A stretch of 14,989 nt of DNA from an uncultured Clostridia bacterium (GCA_945927915.1 CAMEMX010000011.1:1-14989), one strand, 5' to 3'; positions 8,412 through 14,912 are shown, counted from the stretch's first letter. The notes: generated by a model from the letters alone, not told the origin. Numbers and translations: made by a program.

Positions 8412-10570
8412 AAAACCGCCTGTTTACGCTGAATACCGCCAATTCTACCTATCAGTTCACTGCGGATGCTTATGGGATTCTTCGGCATTTATACTACGGT
8501 ACCCGGGTGGACAACACAGACTTTTCTTACCTCGTGCAACAGCGCGACCGTGGTTTCTCCGGCAATCCGGCCGACGCGGGCGACGACCGCACGCTTTCCT
8601 TTGACACACTGCCGCTGGAATATCCGGTGTACGGCTGCGGCGATTACCGCGAAAGCTGCCTTGCGGTTACACATCCGGACGGAAGCCGCGCACTCGATCT
8701 GCGTTTTGAGGATTACAGCGTTTTTCAGGGCAAACCAGAGCTTGCCGGATTGCCTGCGTCCATTGCCGATTTGAAAACCGAATCCCTGCAGGTTCGGCTC
8801 CGCGATCTGGTATCCGGGCTCAGCGTCTGTCTCACATACGCCGTATTTGCCGAAAAGGACGTTATTGCCAGAAGCGTCCGAATTGAGAACCACGGGGAAA
8901 AGCCGATTACCCTTGACCGCGTTCTGAGCTGCTGTCTTGACTTTTTCCAGCCAGCCGCGCGGGATATGATGCTGTTTTACGGTCGCCACGCGGGGGAACG
9001 CAATGTACAGCGCAGCGCGATTCTGCATGGAAAGCTGCGTGCGGAAAGCACGCGCGGCGCGTCCAGCCTGCACTACAATCCCGCCACGATCGTCTGCACA
9101 CACGATACGACCGAAACTACCGGCGAGGCCTATGCAGCAGTTCTGGTTTACAGCGGCAGCTTTTTGATCTCCGCAGAGCTGGATCAGATCAGCCAGACAC
9201 GGCTGGTTGTCGGCATTCAGCCGGAGAACTTTGCATGGAGGCTCGAGCCCGGCGAAAGCTTCACCGCGCCTGAGGTGCTGCTGGCATATTCCGCAGAAGG
9301 CTTGGGCTGCCTTTCCCGCAGGCTCCACGCCTTTATAGATGCGCATATCATCCACGGTGCGTGGGCAGGACGGCGCCGTCCGGTGCTGCTCAACAGCTGG
9401 GAAGCGGCTTATTTTGACTACGACGACGAAAAGCTCCTGCAAATCGCGCAAAGCGCGGCAGAGCTCGGCGTGGAGCTGTTCGTGCTGGACGACGGCTGGT
9501 TCGGAAAACGCAACGGCGACACCAGCAGTCTCGGCGACTGGTATGGCAACGAGAATAAGTTCAAGTGCGGTCTGCCGGGGCTGTGTCGAAAAATCAACGC
9601 GCTCGGTCTGGACTTCGGAATCTGGATCGAGCCGGAAATGATCTCTATGGACAGCGAACTTTACCGCGCACATCCTGATTGGATGCTCGCCGCGCCCGGC
9701 AGACCGCCAATCAAGAGCCGCTGCCAGTATGTGCTGGATCTGTCCAGAGGCGAGATCGTGGACGATCTGTTTGAACAGTTTTCCGCGCTGCTTTCTTCCT
9801 GCAATATCTCCTATGTAAAATGGGACATGAACCGCAGCCTGGCTGACCTCTGGTCGGCGGCGCTGCCCGCTGCGCGGCAGGGAGAGCTGCTGCACCGGTA
9901 TATGCTCGGCGTGTATGCGCTGCTGCAACGCTTAACCGAGGCTTTCCCGAACATTCTCTGGGAAACCTGTTCCGGCGGCGGAGGTCGCTTTGATGCGGGT
10001 ATGCTCTATTATTCGCCGCAGATCTGGTGCAGTGACAACACCGACCCGATCGCGCGTCTTGCAATTCAGCGAGGCACGTCGTACATCTATCCGCCCTCCT
10101 GCGTTGGAGCGCACGTTTCCGCATCGCCGAACCATCAAACCGGAAGGGAAACCGCCCTTGCATTGCGTGCAGCAGTGGCCGCAAGCGGCGCATTCGGCTA
10201 CGAATTGGATCCGGCCAAGCTCTCGGCCGAGGAAAAGCAGGAAGTTGTTGCACAAATCCAAGATTATAAACGCAATTGGCAGCTTTACGCCTACGGTACA
10301 CTCTATCGTCTTGAAAGTATGCGCGGACAGGCGTGGCTGCGTGTGGCGGCGGACAAAAAGCGCGCGATTCTCACCTATGTGCAGGAAGGCGCAGACGCCA
10401 ATGCGCCTGCGCAGTATTTGAAGCTGCAAGGGCTTGACCCGATGCAGACCTATCATGTACTTCCGTCCGGCCAGATGCTCAGTGGTGCCGCGCTGCTGCA
10501 CGGCGGTCTCCCGCTGCCAGAGCTGCGTGGAAATTATCCTCTGGTGCAGAGAATTTTGGAAGCAACCTGA
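8396..10570 (+). CDS. GH36 alpha-galactosidase
   Basis: 724 aa, no signal peptide, so cytoplasmic. It hydrolyses terminal alpha-1,6-galactose from melibiose, raffinose and stachyose-type sugars by a retaining two-Asp mechanism. Seen: N-terminal beta-sandwich; substrate-binding VLDDGWFG (Asp365-Asp366); DFGIWIEPEMIS; nucleophile Asp477 in YVKWDMNR; CSGGGGRFD; acid/base Asp547 in WCSDNTDP. Spacing and length match bacterial GH36 enzymes of about 725-730 aa, such as Geobacillus AgaA/AgaB. Start: ATG at 8396 with GGAGGT five bases before it; the open frame runs further upstream inside the kinase gene but has no ribosome site there. It overlaps the kinase end by 16 bases, so translation is probably coupled. 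Galactose specificity is well supported for this branch, but the natural oligosaccharide is unknown. Confidence 0.93.
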   Translation: MSIIVKNRLFTLNTANSTYQFTADAYGILRHLYYGTRVDNTDFSYLVQQRDRGFSGNPADAGDDRTLSFDTLPLEYPVYGCGDYRESCLAVTHPDGSRALDLRFEDYSVFQGKPELAGLPASIADLKTESLQVRLRDLVSGLSVCLTYAVFAEKDVIARSVRIENHGEKPITLDRVLSCCLDFFQPAARDMMLFYGRHAGERNVQRSAILHGKLRAESTRGASSLHYNPATIVCTHDTTETTGEAYAAVLVYSGSFLISAELDQISQTRLVVGIQPENFAWRLEPGESFTAPEVLLAYSAEGLGCLSRRLHAFIDAHIIHGAWAGRRRPVLLNSWEAAYFDYDDEKLLQIAQSAAELGVELFVLDDGWFGKRNGDTSSLGDWYGNENKFKCGLPGLCRKINALGLDFGIWIEPEMISMDSELYRAHPDWMLAAPGRPPIKSRCQYVLDLSRGEIVDDLFEQFSALLSSCNISYVKWDMNRSLADLWSAALPAARQGELLHRYMLGVYALLQRLTEAFPNILWETCSGGGGRFDAGMLYYSPQIWCSDNTDPIARLAIQRGTSYIYPPSCVGAHVSASPNHQTGRETALALRAAVAASGAFGYELDPAKLSAEEKQEVVAQIQDYKRNWQLYAYGTLYRLESMRGQAWLRVAADKKRAILTYVQEGADANAPAQYLKLQGLDPMQTYHVLPSGQMLSGAALLHGGLPLPELRGNYPLVQRILEAT

Positions 10571-10592
10571 CGAAACAGAGAAAGGAGATTCT

Positions 10593-11228
10593 ATGGCCTC
10601 TCCGGAAAAGGACTGGACTGCGCGAGTCTATGCGTTTCTGCACACACGACTTGCGTTCCTCTGGTATTTAATGAAGCTCTCTGCGGTCTTTCTGCTGTTT
10701 TCACTTCCGGTGATTACGATTTTTGCAGCCTACGGCGCAGCGATGGATTGCATTTCAGACGCACAGCGCAACGGTTACCGTCCTATATTTCGGCAGTTTT
10801 GGAACAATTTCAAGGCTGACGGCCTGAAAAGCAGCGCCGTCTGTGCGGTGTGCGGACTTGTTGGGTTGGCTTTCTTCGCTTCAGGGACGTACTACTATGT
10901 CCTGACCGTCGGGAGCGCGTTGCAGTATCTTTCTGCCATTGCGTTTGCCGTGCTGACATTTCTCGACTTTTCGTTTCTTGTTTGCTTTTTTTGTGTCAAT
11001 TCACTGGTCGAGCTGCCGCTGCGGGGACTGCTTTCCAACACGGCCCGCTATGTTTTTCTTTCCGTTCCGACCAACCTTGGGCTGCTGCTGACGCTGTGTG
11101 CCTTGCTGCTGCTGATCTGCATAAAGCAGTTTCTGCTCATTTTTTCTCCGCTTTGGCTGTGTCTTTACGGAGGACTGACTTTTGTGAGCCATAAAAGAGG
11201 AATCCGCCATTATATGACTGCCGCGTAA
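10593..11228 (+). CDS. YesL-like DUF624 membrane protein
   Basis: 211 aa, hydrophobic, with segments near residues 24-46, 80-104, 112-136 and 158-200 (four to five helices). The N-terminal pattern WYLMKLSAVFLLFSLPVITIFAAYGA and the C-terminal FSPLWLCLYGGLTF are typical of the YesL/DUF624 family, whose members regularly sit beside YesM/YesN kinase-regulator pairs and sugar importers. Their biochemical role is not established. Start: ATG at 10593 with AAAGGAG seven bases upstream; the frame is open further upstream but only as an overlap of the GH36 gene. It is 22 bases after the GH36 stop and is the last gene of the rightward run. Confidence 0.85.
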   Translation: MASPEKDWTARVYAFLHTRLAFLWYLMKLSAVFLLFSLPVITIFAAYGAAMDCISDAQRNGYRPIFRQFWNNFKADGLKSSAVCAVCGLVGLAFFASGTYYYVLTVGSALQYLSAIAFAVLTFLDFSFLVCFFCVNSLVELPLRGLLSNTARYVFLSVPTNLGLLLTLCALLLLICIKQFLLIFSPLWLCLYGGLTFVSHKRGIRHYMTAA

Positions 11229-11235
11229 AATCACT

Positions 11236-11282
11236 ATAGCGCGCCAAGCCCTCCGGTTTACCCGGGGGGCTTGGCGCGCTAT
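11236..11282. terminator. Long perfect hairpin between convergent transcripts
   Basis: Positions 11236-11256 pair with 11262-11282 (arm ATAGCGCGCCAAGCCCTCCGG) over 21 bp with a single T-G wobble and a 5-base loop. It starts seven bases after the DUF624 stop and faces the ATPase gene coming from the right. The plus strand lacks a U-tract after the stem; on the minus strand the stem is followed by GTGATTTTAC, a poor one. Its location fits a bidirectional transcript boundary. Confidence 0.65.
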
Positions 11283-11374
11283 GCTATATCCAACTTATGG
11301 GAGCCTCTGCTTCACGGGTGCAATGCTTGCGCAACAGTGCAGCGGTGATGGATATAGGTTGCTATTTTCGTGGT

Positions 11375-12727
11375 TCACAGCTTGAATCTGTCCGGAGAAA
11401 TGTCGATAAACTCTATCGGATCGTTCTGTAGGAACATAATCATATAAATGGGGAAATAGGTCAGCTTTCCGTCTGCCCTAACGTTATCGTTTGTAAAAAC
11501 GTAGGATTCCTTGATTCCGTACTCATCGACCGCCATCACGTTGTCCAAGGCCGAGTGCCTTTCATAGTTCTTTCCGCTCTTCACTTCAATGGGGAGCGCC
11601 CGCCCGGCATGCTCGATCACAAAGTCGAGTTCGCCCTTTTTCTTGCTGTTGTAGTAGTACAACGGATAGCCATGGGCGTGAAGCTCCTGCGCCACCACAT
11701 TTTCATATACAGCGCCTTTGTTGATGTCCTTTTCTTTGCTGACGATTTCCAGCTTGCAGGCTTTGCCGTATATGGTGGTAAGCAGCCCTACATCCGACAG
11801 GAACAGCTTGAACAGCGTGCACTTTTCATTCAGCATGAGCGGCACCGTAGGCTCCGTGGTGTTGAACGCACCCAAAGCGACTCCGGCCTTCCAAAGCCAT
11901 GTGAAGCTGTCCTCGACCCGGTCATAGCGCAGCCTTTTTTTAATATCTGCTATCATGAACCGCTTGTTCTTCTCATTCAGCTCCGCCGGGATGAGCTCGT
12001 AAATGTGTGTGATGATCAGCTTGCGGTTTTCTTCCTCGTACTGCGTGAAATCCAGCTTATACTGTTCAATGATGGCTCTGTGCTCATCCATCACATCGTC
12101 TATGCTGCCGGTGGCCCGGTATTTTTCTACCGCAGCTGGCATACCGCCGATGATCAGGTAGAGGTTGAACATCTCCATGATTTTACCGTGGATTACTTCA
12201 TCTACAGGTGTTTTTGTGGAAAAGGCATCTCGCAGCCTATCCAGCACGGGTTCTCCCACGTTGAAGATTTGCAGGAACTCTTCAAAATCCAGCGGGTACA
12301 TATTGAGCGTCTGCAAATAACCGACCGGTGCGGATTTCAAATTCACGATCTCCACGCCCAGCAGTGAGCCGGACAGGATGTACCGGAACCGCTTGTCGTC
12401 CACGAGGAACTTTATCTTCGTTACAATCTCCTTGTATTTTTGGATTTCATCAAAGAAAAAGAAGGTCTTGCCGGGAACGATTCTCTTATCGCTGTACAGG
12501 GACAGCTTCAGGATCAGGTCGTCTATCCCCGTCGCCCCATCCAGAATATCCACAATTTCAGGCTGCCGGATCAGGTTGAACTCGATATAATCGCAGCCCG
12601 CCGTCTTCAGGCACTCGCGGACGATGAATGTCTTTCCGGCCTGACGGACGCCATATATCAGCAGAGCCTTGTCGCTGCCCTCAATCCAATGCATAATATC
12701 CTTTTCGATTTTCCTTTTCAGCATCAT
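11375..12727 (-). CDS. AAA_14/DUF4143 ATPase
   Basis: 450 aa soluble P-loop ATPase. Walker A GVRQAGKT (26-33) and Walker B TFFFFDEIQ (Asp93-Glu94) belong to the AAA_14 domain; SGSLLGVE follows as the sensor-like segment. The C-terminal half is DUF4143, ending in a PD-(D/E)xK-like signature GELDFVIE...PIEVKSGKN, which resembles a nuclease fold. Proteins of this build are abundant and often multi-copy in Clostridia and archaea; no reaction is firmly assigned. Start: GGAGG at 12733-12737 points to ATG 12727 (5-base gap) or ATG 12724 (8-base gap); a GTG at 12733 overlaps the ribosome site and is rejected. It stands alone with its own promoter, facing the sugar operon, and shows no functional link to it. 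Confidence 0.88.
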   Translation of the reverse strand: MMLKRKIEKDIMHWIEGSDKALLIYGVRQAGKTFIVRECLKTAGCDYIEFNLIRQPEIVDILDGATGIDDLILKLSLYSDKRIVPGKTFFFFDEIQKYKEIVTKIKFLVDDKRFRYILSGSLLGVEIVNLKSAPVGYLQTLNMYPLDFEEFLQIFNVGEPVLDRLRDAFSTKTPVDEVIHGKIMEMFNLYLIIGGMPAAVEKYRATGSIDDVMDEHRAIIEQYKLDFTQYEEENRKLIITHIYELIPAELNEKNKRFMIADIKKRLRYDRVEDSFTWLWKAGVALGAFNTTEPTVPLMLNEKCTLFKLFLSDVGLLTTIYGKACKLEIVSKEKDINKGAVYENVVAQELHAHGYPLYYYNSKKKGELDFVIEHAGRALPIEVKSGKNYERHSALDNVMAVDEYGIKESYVFTNDNVRADGKLTYFPIYMIMFLQNDPIEFIDISPDRFKL

Positions 12728-12765
12728 CAGCACCTCCGTGTCTAGCTTGTGCTTTTTTCAATGAT

Positions 12766-12794
12766 ATTATACCCTCGTTTTGACACTTTTTCAA
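12766..12794 (-). promoter_or_regulatory. Sigma-A promoter of the DUF4143 ATPase gene
   Basis: On the minus strand TTGAAA (12789-12794) and a perfect TATAAT (12766-12771) are exactly 17 bases apart, about 39 bases ahead of the start codon. The spacer contains one copy of the GTGTCAA repeat that recurs twice upstream, so a repressor or activator bound there would act directly on this promoter. Confidence 0.8.
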
Positions 12795-12883
12795 GAGAAT
12801 TTAGCTACCATATTGACACTTTTCCAATAACGTTAAGCAATCTATTGGACATTTTTCCGTGCGCCAGCATTTTGTCCAATAGA
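12778..12883. repeat. Cluster of GTGTCAA / TATTGGACA repeats upstream of the ATPase gene
   Basis: Plus-strand copies: TTTTGACACTTTTTC (12778-12792), TATTGACACTTTTCC (12811-12825) and TATTGGACATTTTTCC (12843-12858), about 32-33 bases apart, roughly three helical turns. The third copy begins a perfect 11-bp inverted repeat TCTATTGGACA (12841-12851) / TGTCCAATAGA (12873-12883). Copy two is itself flanked by TATTG/CAATA (12811-12815, 12825-12829). The phased spacing and overlap with the ATPase promoter look like operators for a DNA-binding protein; two copies also give perfect plus-strand TTGACA hexamers, but without good -10 partners. Confidence 0.6.
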
Positions 12884-12997
12884 ACGAGGTTCGGTATGCG
12901 CAGACAGAGCATCACCCGCCTCACTTTATTTCCCAAGATCAATAATTTTTCAATTTTGGGAAGTAGAATCGCAGAGGCCAAACGGGAACAACCCGAA

Positions 12998-13081
12998 GGA
13001 GAGCCCGCTTTGCGCACCACTCGGCAGAGCGCAAGGTTCGCAATCTTGAGGTCAGGGGTTCGATCCCCCTATACTCCACCA
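12998..13081 (+). pseudogene. Degenerate tRNA-Ala(CGC)-like sequence with intact 3' half
   Basis: The 3' half folds as a normal tRNA: anticodon stem CAAGG/TCTTG (13032-13036, 13044-13048) around loop TTCGCAA with anticodon CGC; 5-base variable loop; T-arm AGGGG-TTCGATC-CCCCT (13054-13070); acceptor strand ATACTCC, discriminator A13078 and encoded CCA (13079-13081). T at position 70 of the acceptor is compatible with the G3:U70 alanine identity. The 5' half fails: GGAG (12998-13001) can pair with CTCC, and GCTT (13007-13010) with GAGC, but the rest of the acceptor mismatches and the D-loop would be 16 bases. So this is a decayed tRNA or a tRNA 3' fragment of the kind left at an integration site, not a clearly functional gene. 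Confidence 0.6.
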
Positions 13082-13164
13082 TTGGGCGCATATCCGAACC
13101 CTTCGTTGTATGGGGAACGGTATTCGTTCAAACCAAAAGACACTCCTTAAGTGTATACATAGGT

Positions 13165-13209
13165 TGCATGCGGTATGCAGAGCTTTCTGCATACCGCATG
13201 CATTTTTTT
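13165..13209 (+). terminator. Strong intrinsic terminator
   Basis: A 17-bp perfect stem (13165-13181 with 13186-13202, arm TGCATGCGGTATGCAGA) with a GCTT loop is followed at once by seven Ts (13203-13209). It works in the plus direction only. No protein gene precedes it on that strand; the only upstream candidate is the tRNA-like sequence ending 84 bases earlier. Confidence 0.88.
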
Positions 13210-13269
13210 GGCGGTTGCTCTCGTTATAATGGGTAAAAGGAAAACCATGCGTAAAATCAAGAAATGTAA

Positions 13270-13298
13270 TTGTTTAAGGCGTTTTTTAATGATATAAT
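13270..13298 (+). promoter_or_regulatory. Sigma-A-like promoter upstream of the DUF4367 gene
   Basis: TTGTTT (13270-13275), a 17-base spacer and a perfect TATAAT (13293-13298). It lies just upstream of the shared element at 13318-13349, so the DUF4367 gene may have a housekeeping promoter in addition to the regulated one. A second TATAAT at 13225-13230 has no good -35. Confidence 0.5.
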
Positions 13299-13317
13299 TT
13301 GACTGTCCTTTATTTTT

Positions 13318-13349
13318 GGTTGCACTTTTTGTTTTCAACGGTCTATATA
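13318..13349 (+). promoter_or_regulatory. Shared regulon promoter element, copy 1
   Basis: GGTTGCA (13318-13324), seven variable bases, then TTTTCAACGGTCTATATA (13332-13349), 61 bases before the DUF4367 start codon. The same arrangement, ungapped, stands before the next gene (14174-14205); 28 of 32 bases are identical. Layout GGTTGCA - 15-16 bases - GGTCTA resembles ECF-sigma promoters (AAC-type -35, GTC-type -10). It can also be read as sigma-A TTGCAC-18-TATATA with a conserved spacer. Confidence 0.6.
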
Positions 13350-13410
13350 ATTAGAGAAGATTTTGCACCCGGTTTGTAAGAGAACCACGACGCCCAGAGG
13401 AGGTTTTGAG

Positions 13411-14169
13411 ATGAACAAGCCGTTAACCAGTGAAGAAATCTATGAACAATACATTGACGCGGCAACTGCACTGATTATGGATCAGTATGCGGCTGCCATA
13501 CAGAAAAGCATCGAGGCAGAGGAACCGGGCGAAGACATTGCAATTCCAGAGGAGTTGGACAGAAAATGCCGAAAGCTGATAAAAAAAGAGTTGGCAAGGA
13601 AGCACCGCAAACAGCTTGCAAAGAAAGCGCTGCGCTTTACGCGCAACATCGCGATTGTTATCATAATGCTGTTCGGCGTGGCAGGCATTCTGTTTGCGAC
13701 GGTAGAGGCCATTCGGATTCCCATCATCAATTTCTTTATTGAGCAAAAAGAGGGTTACCTGGAGATTACCGGCTCCGAGGAGGACTCTGAAAATTCTGCC
13801 GAAGCCAATGCAGCGGACTTTGCGGAAAGGAATGCGCGACTTAAGGAGCTGCTGCCAGAGGGGTATGTGCAGGTTGCGAACGAAGTAAGCAGCACGGGAA
13901 ACGCCTCCGCTGTCTATGCAAATCCGGCGGGAGACAGGATTGTCTTTTGTACCAATTCACATCGAGGAATACTGCATCTTGATACCGAGGGGGCTGCTTT
14001 CTCCGAGAAAACGAGTGTTGGTACACATGAAGCTATTCTGATAGAAAAGAACGGCTGTCATCTTGCTTGGTTTGATTCAGAGGGGAAAATATTGTACCAG
14101 CTTGTGTCCAACTCCATGAGCCGCGAAGAATTGATAAATTTGGCAAATAATCTCGAAAAAAATCGTTAA
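13411..14169 (+). CDS. DUF4367 single-pass membrane protein (anti-sigma-like)
   Basis: 252 aa. A cytoplasmic N-terminal part of about 78 residues (acidic then Lys/Arg-rich, LDRKCRKLIKKELARKHRKQLAKK) leads into one membrane helix (about 79-97). Directly after it comes the phrase ATVEAIRIPIINFFIEQKEGYLEI typical of DUF4367 proteins. The outer C-terminal domain (about 145-249) ends with the family hallmark HLAWFDSEGKILYQLVSNSMSREELINLANNL. Proteins of this layout are commonly paired with ECF sigma factor genes in Clostridia and are thought to act as anti-sigma/sensor proteins; here no sigma gene is adjacent. Start: ATG at 13411 with AGAGGAGG seven bases upstream; an upstream in-frame TTG is rejected. 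Its promoter element is repeated before the next gene. DUF4367 assignment is from pattern recognition. Confidence 0.8.
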   Translation: MNKPLTSEEIYEQYIDAATALIMDQYAAAIQKSIEAEEPGEDIAIPEELDRKCRKLIKKELARKHRKQLAKKALRFTRNIAIVIIMLFGVAGILFATVEAIRIPIINFFIEQKEGYLEITGSEEDSENSAEANAADFAERNARLKELLPEGYVQVANEVSSTGNASAVYANPAGDRIVFCTNSHRGILHLDTEGAAFSEKTSVGTHEAILIEKNGCHLAWFDSEGKILYQLVSNSMSREELINLANNLEKNR

Positions 14170-14173
14170 AAGC

Positions 14174-14205
14174 GGTTGCAGATTTCTTTTTCAACGGTCT
14201 ATATA
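14174..14205 (+). promoter_or_regulatory. Shared regulon promoter element, copy 2
   Basis: GGTTGCA (14174-14180) and TTTTCAACGGTCTATATA (14188-14205), same internal spacing as copy 1, starting five bases after the DUF4367 stop codon and 40 bases before the ATG of the secreted-protein gene. The two genes therefore have separate but matching promoters. The region between shows no terminator. Confidence 0.6.
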
Positions 14206-14245
14206 TACAGGATGGTAATCCAAATATAGCTCAGGAGTGAAAGAA

Positions 14246-14656
14246 ATGAAACGAATCGTGACTCTCTTGTTGTTGGCGGCTTTACTTTGCTGCCTTATGT
14301 CCCCTGCGTCTGCCGCGGTGATTGACCCGATTGAACCGTACTTTCAAAAGATCATCTCAACATATGTAGATTTCTCTATTAATGAGAGCACGGGCATTGC
14401 CAACTGCTATGCACGCTGTATTGCGCAGGACGGCGTAACCATTAAGATCGTCGGAACGCTGCAGCAGTACACGAACGGGAGCTGGGTATATGTCACTTCA
14501 TGGTCAACCACAGGAACAGGCGTCGTGGTACTGGACAAGCAGTATGCAGTCTACAGCGGATATAAGTACCGCTTTATCGCAAGATTCTATATCTACGATG
14601 CAAACGGGAGCTTCGTCGAGTCCGATATGCTGTCGCGTATCTACGACTATACATAA
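14246..14656 (+). CDS. Small secreted protein, beta-rich, possibly DUF6147-like
   Basis: 136 aa. It has a classical Sec signal peptide: KR, hydrophobic VTLLLLAALLCCLM, then SPASA|AVID with cleavage after Ala23 (A-x-A), leaving about 113 residues outside the cell. There is no lipobox, sorting motif or second membrane helix. The mature part alternates polar and aromatic residues (VTIKIVGTLQQYTNGSWVYVTSWSTTGTG, then YAVYSGYKYRFIARFYIYDANGSFVES), as expected for an immunoglobulin-like beta-sandwich. Two cysteines, C54 and C58, are four residues apart. It reminds me of the small secreted DUF6147-type proteins of Clostridia, but this is a recollection, and no function is known to me. Start: ATG at 14246, eight bases after AGGAG; a GTG at 14237 overlaps that site. 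Confidence 0.75.
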   Translation: MKRIVTLLLLAALLCCLMSPASAAVIDPIEPYFQKIISTYVDFSINESTGIANCYARCIAQDGVTIKIVGTLQQYTNGSWVYVTSWSTTGTGVVVLDKQYAVYSGYKYRFIARFYIYDANGSFVESDMLSRIYDYT

Positions 14657-14661
14657 TCCCC

Positions 14662-14699
14662 GAAGCCTTCGAAACAACCGTCTGCGGCGGGAAGGCTTC
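14662..14699 (+). terminator. Hairpin after the secreted-protein gene
   Basis: GAAGCCTTC (14662-14670) pairs with GAAGGCTTC (14691-14699), with a possible CCG/CGG inner hairpin at 14678-14687. It begins six bases after the stop codon. No U-tract follows (TGCTACCGCTC), so it may stabilise the mRNA end more than stop the polymerase. Confidence 0.5.
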
Positions 14700-14749
14700 T
14701 GCTACCGCTCTTGTCGATTGACTCAGAGTTTCCCTCACACAATCATTTG

Positions 14750-14784
14750 ATTTTTCGGCAGTCTTCCCTGCCTGCCTGAAAAAT
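14750..14784. repeat. Hairpin with A/T-rich base, 5' neighbour of the branched palindrome
   Basis: ATTTTTCGGCAG (14750-14761) pairs with CTGCCTGAAAAAT (14772-14784) with one bulged T at 14777. The stem carries T-run and A-run at its base, the form seen in bidirectional terminators. It abuts the larger element without a gap. Confidence 0.5.
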
Positions 14785-14896
14785 ATGCGCCGCAGGTTTG
14801 GCTCGCGAGAGCCTAGCCGGACGATGCTTTGCGCTTGCGGTGTAAAGCATCTGCTTGCGAGTTCCGGCGAATCCCCTGCGGCGCATCATCATTTTT
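14785..14896. ncRNA. Branched palindromic element of about 100 bases, possible structured RNA
   Basis: A perfect 12-bp outer stem ATGCGCCGCAGG (14785-14796) / CCTGCGGCGCAT (14875-14886) encloses two branches: a GGCTC-GCGA-GAGCC hairpin (14800-14813) and an arm closed by GCCGGA (14816-14821) with TCCGGC (14863-14868), inside which GATGCTTT (14823-14830) pairs with AAAGCATC (14844-14851). TTTTT at 14892-14896 follows on the plus strand after six bases. It could be a structured RNA with its own terminator, or a chromosomal palindromic repeat unit. No homologue is claimed. Confidence 0.4.
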
Positions 14897-14912
14897 CCCT
14901 CTTTTTCCACGT

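Noticed and set aside
8489-9928. 479-codon minus-strand frame opposite the GH36 gene
   Set aside because: It covers the GH36 catalytic region in antisense, lacks a ribosome site and shows no recognisable domain.
12780-12841. Plus-strand promoters starting from the two TTGACA hexamers at 12780 and 12813
   Set aside because: No acceptable -10 hexamer lies 16-18 bases downstream of either; the hexamers are better explained as part of the repeat family.
12778-12883. CRISPR array
   Set aside because: Repeats are only about 15 bases, imperfect, three in number, and partly inverted; spacers are too short and there are no cas genes.
12749-13150. 133-codon plus-strand frame between the ATPase gene and the terminator
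   Set aside because: It runs through the ATPase promoter, the repeat cluster and the tRNA-like sequence; no ribosome site and no protein-like composition.
13247-13297. 16-codon mini-frame MRKIKKCNCLRRFLMI with a possible AAAGGA site
   Set aside because: It overlaps the -35/-10 elements at 13270-13298 and is too short to judge; a leader peptide is possible but unsupported.
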